From CAZVIJ01 sp964626735 (GTDB taxonomy: Bacteria > Patescibacteriota > Dojkabacteria > JAOAGR01): a stretch of DNA of 27,445 nt. This document shows, piece after piece, positions 22,710 to 27,445 of the stretch. The stretch lies in the NCBI GenBank assembly GCA_964626735.1, contig CAZVIJ010000021.1:1-27445 (forward strand), written 5' to 3'. The notes beneath the pieces are model-generated. The model was not told the DNA's origin and did not search any database. It worked only from the letters and a program-made list of their open reading frames with translations. The position numbers and the translations under genes are program-made. Position 1 is the first letter of the stretch; every line of letters begins with the position of its first letter.

Positions 22710-22820
22710 GGTTGGTTGGTTAGTTGGTTATGCTGGTTATGCTAGTTATGCTGGTTATGCTGGTTAGGCTGGTTGGGCTGGTTGGGCTGGTTGTGCCGTT
22801 GTGCCGTTGTGCCGTTGAGC
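22710..22820 (-). repeat. Tandem short repeats in the proS leader
   Basis: Read on the minus strand, three 8-base units (CAACGGCA) are followed by about eight 9-base units of the type YAACCAGCM, decaying to TAACCAACC before the proS ATG. The copies grade from one form to the next, as in a slipped-strand array. A frame through them would encode Asn-Gln-Pro repeats, but it has no start signal. Confidence 0.85.
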
Positions 22821-22851
22821 CATTGAATATTGATAATTGAAAATTGAGCTC
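22821..22851. repeat. Short AT-rich direct repeats
   Basis: Repeats of ATTGA with 2-4 A or T between them (ATTGAATATTGATAATTG and so on) adjoin the tandem array. Similar ATTGA-type spacers occur between genes of many CPR genomes, to my general knowledge. The rest of this gap, 22852-22913, shows no further structure. Confidence 0.5.
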
Positions 22852-22913
22852 GCACCCCGAGGGGAGTTGGGGAGGTACGGTTGGATAGTCTGAAGGTTAG
22901 TGTCTTGTTGTTT

Positions 22914-22964
22914 TCAAAAAAAATCTCGTCCATATCTAAATGTTCTTTAGACAAGGACGAGATT
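22914..22964 (-). terminator. T-box terminator hairpin
   Basis: On the minus strand a 10-bp outer stem (AATCTCGTCC and its complement) with an inner TCTAAA/TTTAGA stem is followed by eight T. The 5' arm lies right after the T-box sequence, as in transcription-attenuating T-box leaders. Confidence 0.9.
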
Positions 22965-23138
22965 GCTCGTGGTACCACCTTGATTTATCCGGATCTTCCG
23001 ATGCGGAACTTTTTAGCTTTTCCCATTTACCAGGGATTGAAGCATCCGAAGATAACGGTTCGGTAAACCGGCGCGGCTCGTCGCCTGCAGCTCCCGGGCG
23101 GGTTCGATTGCTCTACTATTCCCGTTCAACGCTTTTAA
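22914..23138 (-). ncRNA. Proline T-box riboswitch of proS
   Basis: T-box leaders bind uncharged tRNA and then prevent termination upstream of aminoacyl-tRNA synthetase genes. All main parts are visible on the minus strand. The T-box core is AGGTGGTACCACGAG (22966-22980), whose TGGT can pair with an ACCA tRNA end, as expected for tRNA-Pro with discriminator A. Stem I has the S-turn element ATAGTAGA. An AACGG/CCGTT stem bounds a loop whose 3' side reads TACCGAA, so the specifier codon is probably CCG (23061-23063, proline) followed by the usual purine. The terminator follows directly. The match to the gene (proS) supports the specificity. Upper stem I pairing (AACC with GGTT) is only partly resolved. 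Confidence 0.88.
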
Positions 23139-23144
23139 TGGTCA

Positions 23145-23173
23145 ATTGTAACGCTGTACGTCGGATACGTCAA
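23145..23173 (-). promoter_or_regulatory. Promoter of the proS T-box leader
   Basis: TTGACG (-35), 17 bases, TACAAT (-10). The -35 overlaps the stop of the upstream gene on the same strand. Transcription would start near 23138. Confidence 0.7.
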
Positions 23174-23955
23174 TTTTGCTGCGTTACGGTGAACGATGGT
23201 TGAGTTGCGTTTTGCCCGTAGTAGATAACCCCGTAGTCTGCGAGGACTTCGCGGACTTGTTCGCTTACTTCGCCGGGGTTGCGGTATTGCGACCAGTTAT
23301 CCCCGAAGTACGAAGCGAATCGTGTTGCGCCGGTCGCAGTAAAGTCGTGGCACAGAACATCGTCGGGCATGCATGGTAATCCGTATTTTCCTATCATCCT
23401 CCAGCGGGTTTCGCGTCGGTATTGATTCCAGACAGAGCCGAAAAAAGCGTGTATCACTCCCGGCGCAACGATAACCGACGATGGCAAATACAGCTTCCCG
23501 CCGTTGTCTTGTTCTCGGGCGATTGTAGAAAGAGCGGCGAACATGAAAGTACGGGCGTCGATTTGCGTCGTCTGGAATAAGAGCCCTATCGGGACGTATT
23601 CTATCGGTACCGGAAGCCTATCGATTGCCCCTTGTACAAGATGGGGAGGCATATAATCGGCATCAAAGCCGGTGGTATCCGGTGCGAAGAATGCTCGATA
23701 CTGATCATCTGCCCCTTGCTCCATATACGCATCTGTTCCAACATGGCCGTATACTTTCATGCGAACATTTCCAGCGAGTAGCGCCGATTCCATTGATGCA
23801 ACGACCGGGATAAGACCGCTGAAATCCAATGTTCGAGGTGCGTCGTATCCCTCGTATTCATTACGCCCGTTCGGTACTCTGCATAAAAACTGGATCGACT
23901 GTTCTGGGTTTAAATGCGATCCGAATCCGGGTAATCCCTGTTGAGCTTGTGACAT
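23170..23955 (-). CDS. Orphan protein of unknown function (261 aa)
   Basis: Soluble, Tyr/Phe/Gln-rich protein with no recognised family. Segments such as PRTLDFSGLIPVVASMES and VRMKVYGHVGT look like alternating helix and strand. The ALLAG....VYGH stretch (about 57-70) loosely recalls ALLQG....RYMH of the 9938 paralogue, too little to claim homology. The ATG is 18 bases after the stop of the 23974 gene and is preceded by AGGGAAAG at 9-10 bases, a usable Shine-Dalgarno, so it is the second gene of a two-gene operon and, unlike most orphans here, is not leaderless. Its stop overlaps the proS promoter. Confidence 0.62.
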   Translation of the reverse strand: MSQAQQGLPGFGSHLNPEQSIQFLCRVPNGRNEYEGYDAPRTLDFSGLIPVVASMESALLAGNVRMKVYGHVGTDAYMEQGADDQYRAFFAPDTTGFDADYMPPHLVQGAIDRLPVPIEYVPIGLLFQTTQIDARTFMFAALSTIAREQDNGGKLYLPSSVIVAPGVIHAFFGSVWNQYRRETRWRMIGKYGLPCMPDDVLCHDFTATGATRFASYFGDNWSQYRNPGEVSEQVREVLADYGVIYYGQNATQPSFTVTQQN

Positions 23956-23973
23956 ATTGTTTTTCTTTCCCTG

Positions 23974-24894
23974 TTAAATGACCCGATAAACGCGCCTGCT
24001 GTTGTCGTTTTGATTGCTCATGAGAGTCGCAATCTTGTAATGATTCAGCGTTTGCCTGGAGGTTTGTCCCCGTTCGGCTATTGGAAACAGCCGTTTCCAA
24101 TTGTATTGACCGCTTGTGCGAAGCTGCTCGAGCCTATCGAGTTCGGCGATTACCGTATCGGTGTTTGAACGAATAGAGCCTGCAAGACGCAGCCAATTTG
24201 GCACTATGACTTTCATGAGGTGATGAGGCGTATCTCCCGAGGGTAGGCGATATAAGATCGGATCGTTATACGCGCCCGAGTCCCTGGAAACGAAGGTATA
24301 CGATCTTTCACGGGATACGAGAACCGTAACGGGCACCTTGAGAATGGTATCATCTGTATTCGCTTCTACTTTCGTGCACATCGCGGCGAACCAGAACATG
24401 AGGTCGGTAACTTCCGGCACCACGAAGAGCAGCGCATTCGTCGAACGTCCTTGACTCGCTTGCCGATCCATACTCGCCTGCGCGTAATTGAATTGCGGAT
24501 CGTCAACGGGAAACTCGGTTATTTGCGCATCGATCGAAGGGAAGAATTTCGGTTGGCCAGCAACTTGCGCTTGATTTTGGAACAGTCCGATCGCCTTGAC
24601 GACGCCCCTTCCAGCATCGACGTATGGTTGGCATCGTTCTATTTGCCTATTTAGCTGGGATAAATCCAAGCCTCCGGGGATAATGTGGAAATTTACAAGT
24701 CCGCTAACGAGAGCGTTGTAATAGGCTCCAACCGGTTGCTGACCTTGCCCTGCATATGTTTGTGCAAACGCTTCACTTGGTTGTCCGACTAAATCCGCGA
24801 AGCGGGGAGCAGCTACGGGGACTCCAGCGATAAATTCAAGCGATTGGGTAGCATCAAGAAGTGTCTGGTTTGGTGAACCTAGGTTTGAATACAT
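23974..24894 (-). CDS. Orphan protein of unknown function (306 aa)
   Basis: The frame runs up to 25026 but that part overlaps the upstream DUF11 gene; I start at ATG 24894 (MYSNLGSPNQ), 5 bases after an extended -10 (TGG-TATACT). The product is Gln/Ala/Tyr-rich in the N-terminal third, with beta-like segments later (TNALLFVVPEVTDLMFWFAAMC, KVPVTVLVSRERSYTFVSRD) and a polar, Arg-containing C-terminus. No cleavable signal peptide or clear membrane span. It is the first gene of a pair with the gene at 23170. Function unknown. Confidence 0.62.
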   Translation of the reverse strand: MYSNLGSPNQTLLDATQSLEFIAGVPVAAPRFADLVGQPSEAFAQTYAGQGQQPVGAYYNALVSGLVNFHIIPGGLDLSQLNRQIERCQPYVDAGRGVVKAIGLFQNQAQVAGQPKFFPSIDAQITEFPVDDPQFNYAQASMDRQASQGRSTNALLFVVPEVTDLMFWFAAMCTKVEANTDDTILKVPVTVLVSRERSYTFVSRDSGAYNDPILYRLPSGDTPHHLMKVIVPNWLRLAGSIRSNTDTVIAELDRLEQLRTSGQYNWKRLFPIAERGQTSRQTLNHYKIATLMSNQNDNSRRVYRVI

Positions 24895-24899
24895 GGCCG

Positions 24900-24908
24900 A
24901 GTATACCA
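24900..24908 (-). promoter_or_regulatory. Extended -10 promoter of the 23974-24894 gene
   Basis: TGG-TATACT on the minus strand, 5 bases (CGGCC), ATG. It lies in the 40 bases after the stop of the upstream gene. Confidence 0.6.
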
Positions 24909-24934
24909 TGTCGCCTTGTGAGGCTGTACGGCTC

Positions 24935-25555
24935 TTATTTTCTCGGCCTCTTGTTCTCGAGCTTTCGTTCGAAGGTGTAGTAATTCTTGAACCTGTTGCG
25001 TCCGATGAGGATAAGTACGCTGCCAAGCCCGAGTGCGATCAGGATATTGTCGACAAGACCGGCTTGCGGAGTTCCCGCTTGCACAACGACCTGAGCCGAT
25101 GCGCAGACATTTTCAGGAACCGTGAGACATGCCTGGTTGGTATAGGTTGCTGCTGTTGCTGGAGAAGTCGCTGAGAAAGCGATGACGATATTCTCGTCTT
25201 GTGGGATCGATTGCAGGTTTCCCGCATCGAAATTCCACGTAAGAACTTGTCCTGCTGCCGTTGGCGCGAAATCAACCTGAGACCCGTCGAGTGTCGTAAG
25301 CTTAGCATCATTCAAGAACACGAATCCTTCGGGAAGCGTATCCGTAACCGTCTGGGGAGCTGTATTAACCGTAGTGTTATTTTTTATCGAAATCGTAAAC
25401 GAAACAGGAGAAGAAACACCCGCAGTTGACGGTGTCGCAGTCTTCGTCACGGTAAAAGTACTGCCCGTTGCAGAGTCTGCCCTCGTCAAACCCGCAAGCG
25501 AAAAGCCAAGAACGCCAATAAGCGCCAATAGTGATAACAGCTTTCTCATATTCAT
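24935..25555 (-). CDS. Secreted DUF11-like protein with C-terminal membrane anchor
   Basis: An N-terminal signal peptide (Lys at 5, hydrophobic core 6-22, likely cleavage near ADSATG at about 26-30) leads to one DUF11-type beta-sandwich (about 33-155): VTKTATPSTAGVSSPVSFTI, VTDTLPEGFVF, LTWNFDAG and IVIAFSATSP are typical strands. A Cys pair (near 143 and 150) may bond. The C-terminus has TPQAG (about 162-166), a hydrophobic span (170-185) and a basic tail (RNRFKNYY, then KRPRK), the three-part layout of a cell-wall sorting signal, although TPQAG is not a classical LPxTG. Length 206. Start: ATG at 25555, 7 bases after TATAGT; an ATG two codons on is also possible. Confidence 0.82.
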   Translation of the reverse strand: MNMRKLLSLLALIGVLGFSLAGLTRADSATGSTFTVTKTATPSTAGVSSPVSFTISIKNNTTVNTAPQTVTDTLPEGFVFLNDAKLTTLDGSQVDFAPTAAGQVLTWNFDAGNLQSIPQDENIVIAFSATSPATAATYTNQACLTVPENVCASAQVVVQAGTPQAGLVDNILIALGLGSVLILIGRNRFKNYYTFERKLENKRPRK

Positions 25556-25562
25556 ATACTAA

Positions 25563-25568
25563 ACTATA
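25563..25568 (-). promoter_or_regulatory. -10 box of the DUF11 gene
   Basis: TATAGT on the minus strand, 7 bases before the ATG. A second TATAAT lies about 10 bases further up and would give a short leader instead. Confidence 0.4.
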
Positions 25569-25645
25569 ACGTTATTATAATCAAACAATTCCGCGTTCCA
25601 CCGAGGTTCGCATATTTGCCTGACGCCCATTATACCTCATAAACC

Positions 25646-25784
25646 GAAGTAGAGCCATCCTCCCAAAAATTCCAGCCTATGTTTTTTATGTGCCGTATCG
25701 AAGATAGGCACATCCGGCAGCGTATCGCAGATAGCTGCCAGGAAAAAACATTAGCGGGAATTTTTGGGAGGATGGCTCTACTTC
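25646..25784. repeat. 139-bp element with 28-bp perfect terminal inverted repeats and two inner hairpins
   Basis: Arms 25646-25673 and 25757-25784 are exact reverse complements over 28 bases. Inside, 25679-25687 pairs with 25743-25751 (9 bp, ATGTTTTTT). The core holds two similar hairpins, 25688-25713 (ATGTGCC/GGCACAT) and 25716-25739 (GGCAGC/GCTGCC). Each is topped by the same 13-base motif, GTATCGAAGATAG or GTATCGCAGATAG, which folds as TATC/GATA with a bulged G. The whole can fold as a long stem with a two-hairpin head, as DNA cruciform or RNA. The right arm overlaps the stop codon of the 25778 gene. There is no open frame, and no T run to make it an ordinary terminator. It may be a miniature mobile element or a structured RNA. 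Confidence 0.93.
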
Positions 25785-26029
25785 TTTAATATTGAGAGAA
25801 AGAGCTCCCAGGCGACGTCGGGGAATTCGATGGAAACGAAGGTGTTTTCTGATGATAATAACTGCATGTCTTTTGATTGAATCCCTAGATCAGCTGTAAT
25901 GAAATCGCACAAGGAGTTTACGAGGTTCTCGCGAGGGGAGGTGAGGCGGACTTTGATGATGTTTTCGCCGAACCAGCCTATCCAGCTGTTTTCCTGAGAA
26001 TTGGGGGTGACTTTGAAAGTAAGTATCAT
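25778..26029 (-). CDS. DUF167 (YggU-like) family protein
   Basis: An 83-residue protein of the DUF167 family, small alpha+beta proteins of unknown role found across bacteria, archaea and eukaryotes. Family features seen are KVTPNSQEN near the N-terminus, then IIKVRLTSPRENLVNSLCDFITADL and a conserved-type end. The usual GKAN after TSP is replaced by ENLVNS. I start at ATG 26029, which overlaps the stop of the upstream gene (TAATG); a TTG 12 bases upstream is less likely. It is the last gene of the operon with the PrcB-like and RnfD-like genes, and its stop codon lies in the large inverted repeat. Confidence 0.82.
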   Translation of the reverse strand: MILTFKVTPNSQENSWIGWFGENIIKVRLTSPRENLVNSLCDFITADLGIQSKDMQLLSSENTFVSIEFPDVAWELFLSILKK

Positions 26030-26667
26030 TAGCCGGTACAATTTACTATTTTCTGGGTGGTGTTGAAGCGGATTGGTTTGGTGGTCTTGGCGATTTTCAC
26101 GATCTGGTAGGGGGAGGTGACGGCTTGGGTCGTCATGCAGTCGGGGGACGGCTCTTTTTCGAGGACTTCGACTTGGATGCTGTCCGCCGATTCGGTTACC
26201 AAATTTATTTCGGTTGAGTAGCCGCCGGTATTTTTTGTCCCGGCGAAGACAGCCAAGAGGGTATTGGTATCGAAGTTGACGGAGGGGATTTGATCGGTGC
26301 CTATTAAGGTCATCAGCGCTTTATAGTCGCCGTCGTTGGCGATTGTTCGGTAATCGCGATTCTGAAAGGGCTCTTTGGTGTTTGTACCGTGCGTGACGAT
26401 TTCGTACGGGACGTTTTTCGCGTTGTTGTTCATGGCGCTCGTTGGAGTTATCGGTTGAGTGAATGTCCCGTTGCCCGGCGAGAAGCATTGCTGAGGATAG
26501 GTTTCTAGTATTTTAGAATCGGATTGCTTGACGCATTCCTCGTACGACTGGACAACCGCTTTTTTCGGGTATTTGAGGTATTTGACCGCTACGGCTACGA
26601 TCAGAAGAAAAAGTATCCCGCAGCAAAGCCAAATGTACATCATACGTTTACTAATTTGGGGCTTCAT
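26029..26667 (-). CDS. Membrane-anchored protein with PrcB-type C-terminal domain
   Basis: Signal anchor at residues 11-29. Residues 41-70 hold a small Cys-containing module (SYEECVKQ..., ETYPQQCFSPGNGTF) that recurs in many CPR exported proteins, to my knowledge. After a Thr/Asn-rich linker (70-88), residues about 95-212 match the PrcB C-terminal family: LLAVFAGTKNTGGYSTEI (137-154), then VEVLEKEPSPDC and AVTSPYQIVKIAK. PrcB was named for a subunit of the dentilisin protease complex of Treponema. The protein likely faces outside. It starts 4 bases after the stop of the RnfD-like gene and overlaps the DUF167 gene by one base, so the three are one operon. Confidence 0.83.
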   Translation of the reverse strand: MKPQISKRMMYIWLCCGILFLLIVAVAVKYLKYPKKAVVQSYEECVKQSDSKILETYPQQCFSPGNGTFTQPITPTSAMNNNAKNVPYEIVTHGTNTKEPFQNRDYRTIANDGDYKALMTLIGTDQIPSVNFDTNTLLAVFAGTKNTGGYSTEINLVTESADSIQVEVLEKEPSPDCMTTQAVTSPYQIVKIAKTTKPIRFNTTQKIVNCTG

Positions 26668-26671
26668 GGTT

Positions 26672-27445
26672 TTACAATTCTACTCTTTTCGTAATAACAG
26701 TAGAATTTTTTTTCACGGAGATCGACATGAAGTACGTGATTATGTTGATTATCAACAGGACGGTAACCTCGGGCTCCTTGAGTCCGAAAACTTGGTATGA
26801 GCCTGAGGTGAGGAATAGCAAAAGCCCACCTAACGTACCCAGTATCGCTTGGTCCCGCATGCTTTCGGGGGTTGACAGAGGATCTGGGACGATCGCAAAC
26901 ATAAAGAACGAAAGATAACTGAGTATGACGATGTTCAGGTAGTCGACCACTTGATCTGCTTGCGAACTGCCGATCTTGACGATGATCGTCAGCAGGAGGA
27001 ATGTCCCGAAAAGCAGGGAGGGAAGGATAATCCTCTTTCTTTTCCACGCAGAATACATGAACGCTATCAAGAAAAGCAGCGGAACAAGCGCAAAATACTT
27101 ATCTCCCGTACTTATCAGTTCCTTGCCGAAAACCGCTCCCCACCACGAAACGAATACCGGAGCATTCACGACGCCTAAGGCTATCAGCAGCCTTGATAGG
27201 TAATAGACGCTAAATATTCCGAACGATGCCGCATTGAGGATATGTTTGCCTTTCGACCTGAAGGCGACGACGGCAACGATCGAAGCGATCTGCGCAAGAT
27301 AGAAGGCCCAGTGTGGGTTGAGGGGATGTATCACCAATTGGATAATGATTGCTGACGTGAGCAGCTCGATTATCGATATGTGCTTGTATTTGAAGAAATA
27401 TGTATTGGCAAGCCAGAACAACGCCGTAACAGCGAAGAGGAGCGT
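26672..27445 (-). CDS. RnfD/NqrB-like integral membrane protein (5' end outside window)
   Basis: The frame is open to the window edge; there is no internal ATG start, so at least 257 residues are present and the N-terminus is missing. About seven or eight hydrophobic segments are visible. Two stretches suggest the RnfD/NqrB/NQR2 family: GKHILNAASFGIF, which recalls the gKHlFNPAAfg element, and FMFAIVPDPLSTPESM, which recalls FMaTDPvtsP. These proteins carry covalent FMN in Rnf and Na+-NQR complexes. The FMN-attachment SGAT-type motif is not seen in the visible part. The genes after it encode a PrcB-like and a DUF167 protein and no other Rnf subunits are in the window. Confidence 0.6.
   Translation of the reverse strand, partial: TLLFAVTALFWLANTYFFKYKHISIIELLTSAIIIQLVIHPLNPHWAFYLAQIASIVAVVAFRSKGKHILNAASFGIFSVYYLSRLLIALGVVNAPVFVSWWGAVFGKELISTGDKYFALVPLLFLIAFMYSAWKRKRIILPSLLFGTFLLLTIIVKIGSSQADQVVDYLNIVILSYLSFFMFAIVPDPLSTPESMRDQAILGTLGGLLLFLTSGSYQVFGLKEPEVTVLLIINIITYFMSISVKKNSTVITKRVEL

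Noticed and set aside
22710..22820. CRISPR array
   Set aside because: Units are 8-9 bases, contiguous, with no spacers and no cas genes.
22742..22978. Minus-strand frame ending in Asn-Gln-Pro repeats
   Set aside because: It lies wholly in the T-box terminator and tandem repeats and has no start signal; the repeat explains the protein pattern.
23080..23115. tRNA gene suggested by GGTTCGA and GC-rich stems
   Set aside because: No cloverleaf can be drawn, and the sequence is accounted for as stem I of the T-box leader.
17605..24894. All orphan proteins as one superfamily with the 8198-10768 paralogues
   Set aside because: Only scattered short resemblances (for example ALLxG...Y.H) were found; they are within chance without a profile search.
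25646..25784. Integron attC site
   Set aside because: The RYYYAAC/GTTRRRY core sites are absent, and the arms are perfect, unlike the imperfect symmetry of attC.
25646..25784. Ordinary rho-independent terminator
   Set aside because: The stem is far too long and no T run follows it on either strand.

Overview
The window reads as bacterial chromosome from a Candidate Phyla Radiation (Patescibacteria) type organism. The grounds are indirect: many short orphan proteins, single-gene transcription units, Thr/Pro-rich signal-anchored surface proteins with PsbP-like domains, a stand-alone rpsG far from fusA, and typical CPR odds and ends (J-domain/RDD, PrcB-like, DUF11). UGA is a stop (for example the genes ending at 7052 and 19514), so the code is standard. 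I cannot name the lineage. A 10-N scaffold gap lies at 8080-8089.

Layout. 1-546: an orphan gene. 547-3390: an AT-rich block on the minus strand with two J-domain membrane proteins and a DUF4352-type anchored protein. 3391-5499: fusA (EF-G). 5631-10768: a four-span membrane protein, then five orphan genes on the plus strand, three of which (8198, 9080, 9938) are paralogues in tandem. 10813-15071: a minus-strand cluster of five membrane-anchored surface proteins with Thr/Pro stalks, including a tandem pair with PsbP-like domains. 15112-16458: an HTH-M20 fusion, divergent from a HIT protein. 17005-17469: rpsG. 17605-20913: three orphan genes and a Nudix-alpha/beta hydrolase fusion. 21003-23173: proS with a T-box leader. 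23170-25555: two orphan genes and a DUF11 surface protein. 25646-25784: a large perfect inverted repeat. 25778-27445: an operon for a DUF167 protein, a PrcB-like protein and an RnfD/NqrB-like membrane protein cut by the window edge.

Two themes tie the window together. First, about fifteen genes, mostly the orphans, have a -10 box (often extended, TGn-TATAMT) ending 5 to 9 bases before the ATG, so they should be transcribed as leaderless mRNAs. Translation genes (fusA, rpsG, proS) instead have long leaders, and proS is controlled by a proline T-box. Second, the conserved genes carry unusual active-site changes: the EF-G G4 motif is NKLS and its G5 motif is GDAL, an apparent reciprocal Asp/Ser exchange in the guanine pocket, and the M20 and second J-domain proteins have lost signature residues.
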